From contig NZ_LYXE01000146.1 in assembly GCF_002532075.1 (NCBI RefSeq), positions 1 through 33,514 on the forward strand: a stretch of 33,514 nt of DNA. Reading direction: 5' to 3'. Positions 25,340 through 33,514 of the stretch are shown here, piece by piece (position 1 is the first letter of the stretch; the number at the start of each line of letters is the position of its first letter). The notes below the pieces were generated by a model, which saw nothing but the letters and a program-made list of their open reading frames with translations, did no database searches and was not told where the DNA came from. Made by a program: the position numbers and the translations under genes. The DNA comes from Candidatus Chloroploca asiatica (GTDB lineage: Bacteria; Chloroflexota; Chloroflexia; Chloroflexales; Chloroflexaceae).

Positions 25340-25382
25340 CACCATAATTGCGAAAAGCACCGTGCCCTCGGGAGCCACCATT

Positions 25383-27584
25383 GTGCGTTATCTGCTTGCC
25401 ATCCTCTGCCTCGTGAGTCTGCTAGTGAGCCTTGGGGCACCTGGAGAGGTCGCCGCCCAGCCCGGAAATGGCGATGTTCAGCGTTTCCTTGAAACCCAAC
25501 CCGGGCCACTCAAGCAACTGCGGGAAGATGGACGGACGGCGGCAAGCATCATCGAGAGTGCAGCCTTTTATTATGGCCTGAGCCCGCAGATTCACCTCGC
25601 CCTGCTCGAAACAACCGCTGGCTTGCTCAGTCAGACTGATCCCGGCGATGAGGCCTTGCAGTCCCCCTTTGGGCACACCGGGCCTCTGGGCTTTGCAGCG
25701 CAGATTGACTGGGCCACCCGCGAGTTACGGGCCGGCCTTGGCCCCTATAGCCGCCCGCCCACCCTGCGCTTTACCGATGGTGTCACCCTGACCCTCACCC
25801 TTGACCAATCCCCCGAGGGGGTCGCTGTCCAACGCTTTCTCGCCAATGGACGTACCTCAACTGAATGGCGCGCAGCCGTCGAACGGTTCGGTGAGGTCTT
25901 TGCTGCCTACTTTGCGAATCAACTGGTTCAGATCGACCCCTCGCGTCCCCCTGGAGAGAATCTCCCGACACCGACCGAGAGCACCCGCTATGGGTTCCTT
26001 TTGCAACCCTGGCCTGCCGGAACACGGGTCGAGCATCTCGCCTATTTTGACCATGTCTATCCTACGGTTGATACCGGCTTACCCGGCAATGGCTATGTAG
26101 TGAATTATCTGGGGCAGGGGGGCGTGCAGTATGATGGGCACGATGGGCACGATTACCATTTCCCTGATCAGCCCATTGGCACACCGATCCTTGCGGCAGC
26201 CTCGGGGATCGCCTATGCGCGTACCCATCGCGGCAATGGCGTCGTCATCCTCCACGACCATGGCTACGAGACGGTCTACTGGCATCTCGACGGCTTTGCC
26301 GAGATCTTTGCTGGTCTGATTGATCGCAATACCGGCGTTCCCGTCCGGGCCGGTGATTTCATTGGGACAAGTGGGCGAAGTGGTTTTGTCCGCGGCACGC
26401 CGCACCTACATTTTGAAGTGCGCCGCTATGGTCGCCAAGTCGACCCCTATGGCTGGTATGGCCCTGGCCCCGATCCTTGCAGTGCGTATGCCGGCTGTTT
26501 GCCGAGTGTCTGGTTGTGGCATGCTTCGCTCATCGGCACCTACAATTTCACGCCGCCCGATCTCCGCTCTGCCGTGCCACAACCGACGCAAGCGACCCAC
26601 GCACAGCATGGCCCACCGGCAACCGTGACGCTCAATCCTCCCGCCGACCTACTCTTCGCTGCGTCGTTTGATGGTCACATTGTGCAGGAGGTTGGACGAG
26701 GGTTTGCCGCCACATCAGGCACAGCCCGGTTTGAGCAAGGACGGGGGAGCGATCAGGCGCTGCTACTCAATCGGTTCGAGCTCGACTATCCCACCGAAGG
26801 CAATCTGAACCTCGCCCAGGGCACCATGAGTCTCTGGGTCAACGTGCCAGACAGTTACCCTCAGGGCACCATCCCGCGGCACTATCTGCTGGCGACGAGT
26901 GCCAACCCCGGCGCAGCCCCGGTCTACCCAGGAACCCTGGCCCTCCGGCGGGATCAGGTTGGACCGGAAGGCGGGCCAGCCTGGGTCTTCTGGACAACGG
27001 CTGACGACGAGGCGAGCCGCGATCTCCTGGCCGCCCCAGACACACTGGCCCCAGGGTGGCACCATCTTGCCATCACCTGGGACGCCGCGACGGGCAGCAA
27101 GGCGCTCTATCTCGATGGAACGCTTGCGGCGGCCACGACCGGCATCACCCTGCCGACCGAAGTTGGCTCACGGCTCCACATCGGTCGCTTCACGAATGGT
27201 GGTGGCCCGAGCAATATGATCCTCGACGAACTACAGATCTTTGACCACGCAATGGAAGCTGAGGCGATCGAGCGCATGGCAACGGCGCTGCCTGAAGACC
27301 GGACAATGCCCGTCGTACTCACCGAGCGCACGATCCGGCTTGACACCAACGCCCTGGCCGCTGATGGCGGCATCGTCGCCGTGCAACTCGGGCTCAATGA
27401 CCAGTTGGAAGACCCCCAGCCCTACTATGATGCCTATCGCTGGACGCTCGAAGCCGAACCTGGCCTGCATGAACTCTCGGTACGGTATACCGACCGGCTG
27501 AATCGCACGACGATCGTCACGCGCACGGTGCTAATCGAAGCCGAAAACCGCGATCGTATCTGGCTCCCGCTGATCGTGTGGTAG
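25383..27584 (+). CDS. Secreted M23 metallopeptidase with LamG-type domain and IWLPLIVW C-terminus
   Basis: This is a 733-residue protein. The signal peptide (about 1-26) precedes a helical region (30-220) and then an M23/LytM peptidase. The zinc motif is HDGHD (His253, Asp257), His301 lies in VYWHLDG, and the HLH motif is His341/His343, so the site is complete. M23 enzymes cut peptidoglycan cross-links. A concanavalin/LamG-like domain spans about 425-645 (TMSLWVNV...GWHHLAITWD...LDGTLAA), followed by a beta-rich domain and the tail IWLPLIVW. The GTG at 25383 was chosen over the GTG at 25362 because GGAG lies eight bases before it and the signal peptide then starts MRYLLAIL. Confidence 0.85.
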   Translation: MRYLLAILCLVSLLVSLGAPGEVAAQPGNGDVQRFLETQPGPLKQLREDGRTAASIIESAAFYYGLSPQIHLALLETTAGLLSQTDPGDEALQSPFGHTGPLGFAAQIDWATRELRAGLGPYSRPPTLRFTDGVTLTLTLDQSPEGVAVQRFLANGRTSTEWRAAVERFGEVFAAYFANQLVQIDPSRPPGENLPTPTESTRYGFLLQPWPAGTRVEHLAYFDHVYPTVDTGLPGNGYVVNYLGQGGVQYDGHDGHDYHFPDQPIGTPILAAASGIAYARTHRGNGVVILHDHGYETVYWHLDGFAEIFAGLIDRNTGVPVRAGDFIGTSGRSGFVRGTPHLHFEVRRYGRQVDPYGWYGPGPDPCSAYAGCLPSVWLWHASLIGTYNFTPPDLRSAVPQPTQATHAQHGPPATVTLNPPADLLFAASFDGHIVQEVGRGFAATSGTARFEQGRGSDQALLLNRFELDYPTEGNLNLAQGTMSLWVNVPDSYPQGTIPRHYLLATSANPGAAPVYPGTLALRRDQVGPEGGPAWVFWTTADDEASRDLLAAPDTLAPGWHHLAITWDAATGSKALYLDGTLAAATTGITLPTEVGSRLHIGRFTNGGGPSNMILDELQIFDHAMEAEAIERMATALPEDRTMPVVLTERTIRLDTNALAADGGIVAVQLGLNDQLEDPQPYYDAYRWTLEAEPGLHELSVRYTDRLNRTTIVTRTVLIEAENRDRIWLPLIVW

Positions 27585-27622
27585 GATACGGTAGCTTTGG
27601 CATTGAGGGCAAAAGGAACACC

Positions 27623-29134
27623 GTGAATATCGCATATCTGCAGCGCATTCTGACCAGCCGGGTCTATGATGTCGCCATCGAGACACCACTCCAGGCCGCA
27701 CCCCGGCTAACGGCCCGCCTCGGCAATGAGGTCTTTTTCAAACGCGAAGATCTGCAGCCGATCTTCTCGTTCAAACTCCGCGGGGCCTATAATCGCATGG
27801 CGCACCTCTCGCCCGCCGAGCGCGAGCGGGGCGTCATCACGGCGTCGGCGGGGAATCACGCCCAAGGGGTTGCTTTTTCGGGGCAACATCTCGACGTACG
27901 AACGGTCATTGTGATGCCCGTGACGACGCCTGAAATCAAGATCCAGGCGTGTCGCGCACGCGGGGCCGAGGTTGTCTTGCACGGCGACAGCTATAGTGAT
28001 GCCGAAGCGCACGCCTATCTGCTGCAGACCGAGCTTGGCCTCACCTTTATCCATCCCTACGACGACCCGCTGGTCATTGCGGGGCAGGGCACAATTGGCC
28101 TAGAGATCTCGCAGCAGATGCGCGCGGAAGACTATTATGTTTTTGTCCCCATCGGTGGCGGCGGCCTGGCTGCTGGCATCGCGGTCTTTCTCAAGAGCAT
28201 CAACCCGGCCATTCGCGTGATCGGGGTTGAGCCCGACGATGCCGATGCGATGTATCAGAGCGTGCAGGCTGGCACGCGGGTGACCCTGAGCCAGGTTGGC
28301 ATCTTTGTTGATGGCGTCGCGGTACGGCGTGTTGGTGAACACACCTTCAATCTCGTGCAAACTTATGTTGACGAGATCGTCCGCGTGACCACTGACGAAG
28401 TCTGTGCCGCTATCAAAGATGTCTTTGACGACACACGTGCGATTCAGGAGCCAGCCGGGGCGCTCGCCGTCGCCGGCATGAAGCATTATGTCAACGAACG
28501 AGGCGTCCGCAACGAGCATCTCGTCGCCTTGACGTGCGGGGCCAACGTCAATTTCGGGCGACTGCGCCATGTTGCCGAGCGGGCCGAGCTTGGCGAGCAG
28601 CGCGAAGCCCTGATTGCAATCACCATCCCTGAGCGTCCGGGCTCTTTCAAACGTTTCTGCCGTGATCTAGGCAACTACAACATCACCGAATTCAACTACC
28701 GCTATGCCCCGCGCACCGATGCCCGCATCTTCGTCGGCATTGAACTAGCGCATCCCGAGCAACGCCTTGCGATCATCGCGCACCTTACCGAGGCGGGCTA
28801 CGAACTCTTTGACCTGACGAACAACGAACTGGCGATTGTTCACCTGCGCCACATGGTCGGAGGGCGCGCCCCAGAAGCTCTCAACGAACGGCTCTTCAGC
28901 TTTGAATTTCCCGAACGGCCCGGGGCCCTCCTTCAGTTTCTCGAAGCACTCGATGCGTCGTGGAACATCAGCCTCTTTCACTATCGCAACCACGGCAGTG
29001 CGCACGGGCGCGTACTCGCCGGCATCCAGGTACCCGACAGCGACCTCGCGCGCTTCCGTGCTTCGCTCGCCCAACTCGGCTACCGTCACGTTGATGAGAG
29101 TGAGAATCCGGCCTATCGGGCCTTTCTCACATAA
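27623..29134 (+). CDS. ilvA: Threonine ammonia-lyase (threonine deaminase), biosynthetic type
   Basis: This 503-residue PLP enzyme converts threonine to 2-oxobutanoate, the first committed step of isoleucine synthesis. The catalytic Lys51 lies in FSFKLRGAYN; SAGNHAQG binds the PLP phosphate region and GGGGLAAG is the second phosphate loop. Two C-terminal ACT-like regulatory domains (about 330-410 and 425-500, each with an ERPG motif) identify the long, isoleucine-feedback-regulated form. The GTG at 27623 has AAAAGGA five bases upstream and fits the family N-terminus better than the in-frame GTG at 27578, which overlaps the preceding gene. A terminator follows. Confidence 0.95.
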   Translation: MNIAYLQRILTSRVYDVAIETPLQAAPRLTARLGNEVFFKREDLQPIFSFKLRGAYNRMAHLSPAERERGVITASAGNHAQGVAFSGQHLDVRTVIVMPVTTPEIKIQACRARGAEVVLHGDSYSDAEAHAYLLQTELGLTFIHPYDDPLVIAGQGTIGLEISQQMRAEDYYVFVPIGGGGLAAGIAVFLKSINPAIRVIGVEPDDADAMYQSVQAGTRVTLSQVGIFVDGVAVRRVGEHTFNLVQTYVDEIVRVTTDEVCAAIKDVFDDTRAIQEPAGALAVAGMKHYVNERGVRNEHLVALTCGANVNFGRLRHVAERAELGEQREALIAITIPERPGSFKRFCRDLGNYNITEFNYRYAPRTDARIFVGIELAHPEQRLAIIAHLTEAGYELFDLTNNELAIVHLRHMVGGRAPEALNERLFSFEFPERPGALLQFLEALDASWNISLFHYRNHGSAHGRVLAGIQVPDSDLARFRASLAQLGYRHVDESENPAYRAFLT

Positions 29135-29147
29135 CCATCTGCGCTCT

Positions 29148-29196
29148 GCTTCGTTGATCAAAAAGCCAGCTACGCTGGCTTTTTGATCAACGAAGC
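29148..29196. terminator. Bidirectional terminator between ilvA and prs
   Basis: The 23-base arms 29148-29170 and 29174-29196 are perfectly complementary across TAC. The core reads AAAAAGCCAGC-TAC-GCTGGCTTTTT, so either strand gives a GC-rich stem followed by U5. It lies exactly between the two convergent genes and should end both transcripts. Confidence 0.85.
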
Positions 29197-29204
29197 AATG
29201 ACCC

Positions 29205-30209
29205 TCACCCAAGGGCAGCGTAATGGCGTTGCGAGAAGATTGTATCGACCGACACCCCACTATGAATGCGCTGGATGACTTCGGCGAGCATGGCACTCAC
29301 GCTGAGCACCGTCAAACCGGGCCAGCGCTGCTCGGGGGTCAGGGGCAGCGTATCGGTAGTCACCAGTTCGCGGAGACCACTCTGGCGAAGGCGCTGGACA
29401 GCGTTGGCAGCAAAGACCGGGTGGACACAGCAGGCATAGACCTCACTGGCCCCTTCGCGGTTGAGCAGGTCAACCACTTCGAGGATCGAGCCGCCCGTCG
29501 CAATTTCGTCGTCAACAATGATGCAGCGTTTGCCAACGACATCACCGATCAGGTTCATAATCTCGGGTGAAGAGTAATTCCCATTATTATCACGACTCGC
29601 AAGGTGTTGCACCCGGCGCTTCTCGGCAATCGCCAGCGGCGCACCAATCGCCTCGGCAAAATTGCGCCCACGCTTGGCAAAGCCCACATCAGGCGAGACG
29701 ACAATGACATTGTCCCAACCCTTCTCAGACCAGTAGCGCACCAGCAGATGCATCGCCGTCAATTCGTCCATCGGGATGTTAAAGAAACCCTGGATCTGCC
29801 CGGCATGCAAGTCAATCGTCAAGACCTGTTGCGCCCCAGCAGCCTGGATCATATCGGCGAGCAAACGCGCCGTGATCGGCACCCGCGGCTGATCCTTCTT
29901 ATCGGTACGCCCATACGCATAGTACGGAATAACTGCGGTCACACGCCCGGCTGAAGCACGACGGCAGGCATCAAGCAGGATCAACAACTCCATAATCCGG
30001 TCACTCAAGTTTGGTGTAGAGAGCGACTGGACGACAAAAACGTCCTTCTCACGCACGCTCTCGTTCAGTTTGGCAAAGATATTCTCGTTACTGAACTTGA
30101 CAATCGTTGCGTCACCAAGCGGGACGTTTAAGCGGTCACAGATCAGTTCAGAGAGCGCACGATTGCCATTCCCCGAAAAGATCCGCATTTCGTCGAAGCG
30201 ACTCCCCAC
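29205..30209 (-). CDS. prs: Ribose-phosphate pyrophosphokinase
   Basis: This 334-residue enzyme makes PRPP from ribose 5-phosphate and ATP, feeding purine, pyrimidine, His and Trp synthesis. The YYAYGRTDKKD flexible loop, the VLTIDLHAGQIQGFF segment and the PRPP-binding loop CIIVDDEIATGGS are present. The GTG at 30209 has AGGAG six bases upstream, whereas the in-frame ATG at 30188 does not, so GTG is taken. It is the last gene of a five-gene operon, 16 bases after the unknown 148-aa gene. Its linkage to unrelated membrane genes may reflect shared growth-rate expression. Confidence 0.95.
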   Translation of the reverse strand: MGSRFDEMRIFSGNGNRALSELICDRLNVPLGDATIVKFSNENIFAKLNESVREKDVFVVQSLSTPNLSDRIMELLILLDACRRASAGRVTAVIPYYAYGRTDKKDQPRVPITARLLADMIQAAGAQQVLTIDLHAGQIQGFFNIPMDELTAMHLLVRYWSEKGWDNVIVVSPDVGFAKRGRNFAEAIGAPLAIAEKRRVQHLASRDNNGNYSSPEIMNLIGDVVGKRCIIVDDEIATGGSILEVVDLLNREGASEVYACCVHPVFAANAVQRLRQSGLRELVTTDTLPLTPEQRWPGLTVLSVSAMLAEVIQRIHSGVSVDTIFSQRHYAALG

Positions 30210-30225
30210 AGCAAGCTCCTTTCAA

Positions 30226-30672
30226 TCACGAGGCAAGACTCGTCAGACGCTCAATCAATTCGGCCCGTTCAATCCGCATCCCAAGGGGCAACGCACTGGC
30301 ACGGAGGGCTTCCTGGTCTTCACTGGCGATCAACAGCATGCTGATCCCAGGGCGTTGCATAAGTGCAGCCAGCATCTGGCTTAACGTCAGCGCTACCAGG
30401 CGTGGTGAACGGCCAAGGCCATGGGTCTGCGCAAAGACCAGCGCCGAATCAGCACTCTGGAAGGCTACCAGAACGCGGGGGCGCGTCGTCTGAGGGGCTG
30501 GCGTCTTGTCACGTTCAGGAACCGCAGGATCACCGGTACGATAGAGATAGAAACGATGCGTCTGATACCGGGCTTCCTGCAGCCGTGTACGCACCATCTC
30601 AAGGGTATCCTCGGCAGCCTCGCTGCGATACCCCTCCTGTCGAGCTACGTCAATGAAGAGTGTTTCGCGCAT
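30226..30672 (-). CDS. Unknown 148-aa protein in the prs operon
   Basis: This soluble-looking alpha/beta protein is not recognised. A charged N-terminus (MRETLFIDVARQEGY) is followed by a Pro-rich hinge near residue 57 and a second half (RVLVAFQSADSALVFAQTHGL...ISMLLIASEDQEAL) that could be a small Rossmann-like fold. No catalytic motif is visible. AAGGAG eight bases before the ATG supports the start. It lies 15 bases after the repeat-protein gene and 16 bases before prs, so it is co-transcribed with both. Confidence 0.6.
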   Translation of the reverse strand: MRETLFIDVARQEGYRSEAAEDTLEMVRTRLQEARYQTHRFYLYRTGDPAVPERDKTPAPQTTRPRVLVAFQSADSALVFAQTHGLGRSPRLVALTLSQMLAALMQRPGISMLLIASEDQEALRASALPLGMRIERAELIERLTSLAS

Positions 30673-30687
30673 CTTGATCGCTCCTTT

Positions 30688-31914
30688 TCACGGCAAGGGT
30701 ACCGGGGTAGGCACAGGCTGAAGCGTTGTCGGACGAGCCGCATTACTCAGCAAGGCCGAGCCAAGCAAACCTAGCTGGACTTCATACGGGGAACCAGCAT
30801 ACTGCGGATGGTACTCCATGCGCACGCGCTCGAAGTATTGGACTCGATAGGCCAGACCATCAGGCATGACCTCATCAAACTCTTCGCTAATCGGCAGACC
30901 AAAGGCCATTCGATCGCCATTCTCCTCCCAAAAGCGTAAAAATCGTCCGCCAACTCCATAGCCAGTCTCAGGAAAGTAGCGCAGATCGGGGCGGCTCACA
31001 AAAAACTGCTGGCGGGCAAAGGTACGGCCCTGCGTAAATTCGACCCCAAGCAAGCCCAATTGAACCTCAAAGGGCGTCCCGGTATGTTCAGGCCAATGTT
31101 CGAGGCGCGCCCGTTCAAACCACTGGATCTCGCGCCCATTGACCCAAACCGGCCCGGTGATGGGCAAGCCGAGGATGCGCAGGCCACCAGCGCGTTCATA
31201 CGCCTGCGCAAAGGTTGCCCCAGGCACCAACGACGGATCACCCGGCACCCCGAGCGGCGGGATGTTCCCACCTGGATCAAGGTTTCCAGGGAGCCAACCC
31301 GATGTCCCGGTATCGCCAAGCGGCGTAGAACTCAGGATCAATTCACGCGTTGGGATAGCCCCAGGCGAGCCAGGTAAGTGCCAGAGCCCCAGCGTGCTGT
31401 TGAGCAGCGCGAGAATGAGCAGAACCAGAAAGCCAAGCAGGATCAGCAAGGGAAGGTGCCAGTGGCGAACATCCTGGGGCGGATCGTCGGCATCAATGAC
31501 CGTCTGAGACGCTTCCAGGCGAATCGTCTCGAGCGTGTCATCACCGGCAACCGATGCCCGCGCAGCACTACCTGCCGGGGCAATCTGGGGGGTACCTGGC
31601 ACCTGATCAACGACCGTACCTTCGACAACCTCTGATGGTGACGCGGGGGCGTCTGGCGATGGTGCGACATCCGCTGCCTCAGGGGGCGGCGTAGCAGCAG
31701 AACCTTGCGCAGAAGATGACACGACACCGTGTCCAGCCGCTGATGATGGCACAACAACCTGAACCGGCTCGTTCGGCGCAGCCGTAGATGATGGCACGCC
31801 GGATTGGACAGCAACCGGCGCATCTGCGGCGGGATTCGCCGCACCATTGACCGGCGGCCCATCATCTACAATCGCATGAGATTCAGTTTCATCACCAGAG
31901 CGCCCGTCGCTCAT
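30688..31914 (-). CDS. Membrane-anchored protein with two LGFP-like WEENG/YFER repeats
   Basis: This is a 408-residue protein. A disordered Ala/Pro/Ser-rich N-terminus (1-150) precedes one transmembrane helix (about 151-174). The outer part ends in two copies of a repeat I associate with Chloroflexota: LGLPITGP...WFERARLEHWPE...YEVQLGLLG-like at about 240-290 and WEENGDRMAFGLPISEEF...YFERVRMEYHPQ...VQLGLLG at about 326-383. The pattern resembles LGFP cell-wall-binding repeats. A wall- or glycan-associated role is inferred. The second ATG (31914) has AAGGA at proper spacing and is preferred over 31920, which overlaps the HIT stop as ATGA. The tail is Pro-rich (VPTPVPLP). Confidence 0.7.
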   Translation of the reverse strand: MSDGRSGDETESHAIVDDGPPVNGAANPAADAPVAVQSGVPSSTAAPNEPVQVVVPSSAAGHGVVSSSAQGSAATPPPEAADVAPSPDAPASPSEVVEGTVVDQVPGTPQIAPAGSAARASVAGDDTLETIRLEASQTVIDADDPPQDVRHWHLPLLILLGFLVLLILALLNSTLGLWHLPGSPGAIPTRELILSSTPLGDTGTSGWLPGNLDPGGNIPPLGVPGDPSLVPGATFAQAYERAGGLRILGLPITGPVWVNGREIQWFERARLEHWPEHTGTPFEVQLGLLGVEFTQGRTFARQQFFVSRPDLRYFPETGYGVGGRFLRFWEENGDRMAFGLPISEEFDEVMPDGLAYRVQYFERVRMEYHPQYAGSPYEVQLGLLGSALLSNAARPTTLQPVPTPVPLP

Positions 31915-31916
31915 TG

Positions 31917-32333
31917 TCATTCCTTGCTAACCTGAGCCGCAATAAGGGCAGCCGTGTCACGGAGATCAGACGGTGACGCCGAACCAGGGCGCCACGGGGT
32001 CAACACCCGATCACTATGCCAACGCGGGATAATATGGACATGGTAATGAAACACCACCTGACCAGCGGCACTTCCATTATTTTGTAAAATATTGAAGCCA
32101 TCGGGCTCAAGGGCAGCCATCAGCGCCCTGGCCACCAGTTGCGTGGTGCGGGTTGTTGCGGCGAGAAGATCCGGGGGCAGATCGAGCAAGCTTGGGAGCT
32201 CTGGCTTGCAAATAACGAGGGTATGACCACGTGAGGCCGGATTAATATCCAGAAAAGCAAGCGTCAGGTCATCCTCATACACCTTGGCCGAAGGAATTTC
32301 GCCGTTGACGATTTTTGTGAAAATTGATGCCAT
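31917..32333 (-). CDS. HIT-family hydrolase (Hint-like)
   Basis: This 138-residue protein of the histidine-triad family hydrolyses phosphoramidate or nucleotide substrates such as AMP-lysine or dinucleotides. IFTKIVNGEIPS opens the typical Hint fold, and the triad is seen in HYHVHIIPRW. Length is normal for the family. It lies 15 bases after the flippase-like gene and directly abuts the repeat-protein gene, so it is translated from the same mRNA. An exact substrate cannot be given. Confidence 0.92.
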   Translation of the reverse strand: MASIFTKIVNGEIPSAKVYEDDLTLAFLDINPASRGHTLVICKPELPSLLDLPPDLLAATTRTTQLVARALMAALEPDGFNILQNNGSAAGQVVFHYHVHIIPRWHSDRVLTPWRPGSASPSDLRDTAALIAAQVSKE

Positions 32334-32348
32334 CCTGAGCCCTTTCAG

Positions 32349-33338
32349 CTATGCAACACTGCCCACACTTGCTTCGTGGTCGTGAGCAGGATAACGGCGG
32401 CCAAACCATGCCAGCGCGAGCACGCCGAGCAAGACACCAAACCAGAGCGTCCCAAAACGGATCAGCAGCGTCGCCGTTGTTGCCGTTGCCACACTCACCC
32501 CAACGAGGGCAACCAGCAGACCAACACTGGTCACCTCACTCACCCCAAGCCCACCAGGCAAAAACGAGACCAGCCCAAAGAGGGTGCTGGCCGCAAAAAT
32601 AAACGTGGCCTGAAGCAAGAGCAACCAGGTACCCTCGACACCCAGACCAACGAGCACATAGTAAAACGCAAGGCACTCAAACCCCCACGAGACGACACTG
32701 ATCAGGGTCGCGATCAGCAAGACACGCCAGTCAAGCAACTGAATCGTGCTCTCATAGATCGTCGTCAGGCGAGGCGCGATCCGGTCGCCCATGGGCAAAC
32801 GACCAATGAAAGCAATGAGCCACAAAGACCAGGTGCGTTGCTGTAAAATCAGGATCCCTACGAGCGTCCCCACGACCAGCAAGGCAAAGACCGGGCGAGC
32901 AGGCGGATAGAGCGTCAGGCCAAGGCCCATCAGCAAGAGCATCGCCAAGCCATCGGTGAGCCGTTCGGCAAGCACAATCGGGGCTGAACGCGAGACAGCC
33001 GTGCCATTGACGCGGCGTAACAGATACGACTTAAAGACCTCACCAAGCTTGCCAGGGGTGACGGCCATCACCATGCCTGAGGTAAAGATCAGCCCGCTAT
33101 CAAATGAACTGACCCCATCGCCACAGCGCAAGAAACGGAGGTAATACTCCCATTTGGCCCAGCGGAGGAGATAATTCAAGAGGGTGAGCCCAAGAATAAG
33201 GGGCATCAGCGCCCACTGAAAACTGCCCAGATCGCGGGCGACCTCACGCACATCGCTAACCAGGCCAATCACGATCATCACCGCGAGACCAATTAGCAAC
33301 GATGCAACCAATTTGCCCTGGAGCGTTTTAAGTGACAT
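32349..33338 (-). CDS. Flippase-like integral membrane protein (UPF0104 / LPG synthase membrane-domain family)
   Basis: This 329-residue protein has seven or eight hydrophobic helices. The motifs LRWAKWEYYLRFL, MVMAVTPGKLGEVFKSYLL, APIVLAERLTDGLAML and FLPGGLGVSEV are those of the family that includes the membrane part of MprF and archaeal AglD. These proteins move or modify lipid-linked molecules; the substrate here is unknown. The ATG at 33338 is favoured because a strong promoter places the transcription start near 33369, downstream of the longer ORF start at 33446. Its ribosome-binding site is weak. It is the first gene of the operon ending with prs. Confidence 0.85.
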   Translation of the reverse strand: MSLKTLQGKLVASLLIGLAVMIVIGLVSDVREVARDLGSFQWALMPLILGLTLLNYLLRWAKWEYYLRFLRCGDGVSSFDSGLIFTSGMVMAVTPGKLGEVFKSYLLRRVNGTAVSRSAPIVLAERLTDGLAMLLLMGLGLTLYPPARPVFALLVVGTLVGILILQQRTWSLWLIAFIGRLPMGDRIAPRLTTIYESTIQLLDWRVLLIATLISVVSWGFECLAFYYVLVGLGVEGTWLLLLQATFIFAASTLFGLVSFLPGGLGVSEVTSVGLLVALVGVSVATATTATLLIRFGTLWFGVLLGVLALAWFGRRYPAHDHEASVGSVA

Positions 33339-33375
33339 GGAGAATATAACCTGCGTGAAACAAGATCCTATGGCG

Positions 33376-33404
33376 ATTATACTCTTCTCATCGCATCTCT
33401 GCAA
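33376..33404 (-). promoter_or_regulatory. Promoter of the flippase-HIT-repeat-prs operon
   Basis: On the minus strand TTGCAG (33404-33399) and a perfect TATAAT (33381-33376) are separated by 17 bases. Transcription should begin near 33369 and give a leader of about 30 nt before the ATG at 33338. Confidence 0.65.
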
Positions 33405-33440
33405 TTGAGCTTTGTTCACCCGCATCATAGCATCCCACCA

Positions 33441-33512
33441 GGGCACCCGCCAGGGGGGGCCCTACACCGGATTCGGCCCCCGCCCCCGTAGGGGCACCCC
33501 TGGCGGGTGCCC
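33441..33512. repeat. Intergenic inverted repeat with GGGCACCCGCCAGGGG ends
   Basis: GGGCACCCGCCAGGGG (33441-33456) and its exact complement (33497-33512) enclose a second pair, CCCTAC/GTAGGG (33460/33493), and a C-rich centre. The element ends at the window edge. Its style suggests a dispersed intergenic repeat of the genome; no other copy is seen in this window. Confidence 0.6.
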
Positions 33513-33514
33513 AC

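Overview
The window looks like a chromosomal segment of a Chloroflexota bacterium, most likely a filamentous member of the Chloroflexales. The pointers are multidomain secreted proteins that mix cohesin, dockerin, discoidin, LamG and PT-rich linker modules; two copies of a repeat I associate with Chloroflexota (YFER...YEVQLGLLG) in the protein at 30688-31914; a recurring extreme C-terminal W/Y-L-P-L/F-I/V tail; and adjacent isocitrate lyase and malate synthase genes. This placement is inferred from family knowledge and was not tested by a search.

Left part (1-8.7 kb): the last 23 codons of a + strand gene converge on a minus-strand cluster. That cluster encodes a small protein made of two LuxR-type HTH domains, a 1321-aa secreted protein (C39-like peptidase, NBR1-like Ig, two carboxypeptidase-regulatory repeats, cohesin, dockerin, cohesin), and an 882-aa secreted protein (two cohesins, three near-identical discoidin repeats). 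It resembles a non-cellulosomal cohesin/dockerin surface-assembly locus with its own regulator. A DUF1350-type hydrolase follows on the + strand.

Middle-left (8.7-13.2 kb): a block of + strand genes looks foreign. It holds a GH5 glycosidase, a lipoprotein, a membrane-anchored protein, an integral-membrane proline-iminopeptidase-like hydrolase and the stump of another membrane protein. It carries a strongly over-represented palindrome, AACGGCCGTT, that is absent from the rest of the window, and a 170-nt nested inverted repeat lies inside it. A second, unrelated secreted GH5 enzyme with a 12-bp tandem-repeat linker follows on the minus strand.

Middle (15-25 kb): the glyoxylate shunt genes aceA and aceB are separated by a long hairpin and followed by a DUF1269-like gene. 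Next come an unknown CxxC protein, a translationally coupled NarL-type response regulator and PAS/GAF histidine kinase, two thioredoxin-fold genes (the first apparently leaderless), tRNA-Ser(CGA), a small membrane protein and an unpaired E1-beta subunit of a 2-oxoacid dehydrogenase.

Right part (25-33.5 kb): an M23/LamG secreted peptidase and threonine deaminase IlvA converge on a five-gene minus-strand operon: flippase-like membrane protein, HIT hydrolase, repeat protein, unknown 148-aa protein, and ribose-phosphate pyrophosphokinase. A good promoter precedes the flippase gene. Long, nearly perfect hairpins sit at many gene ends.
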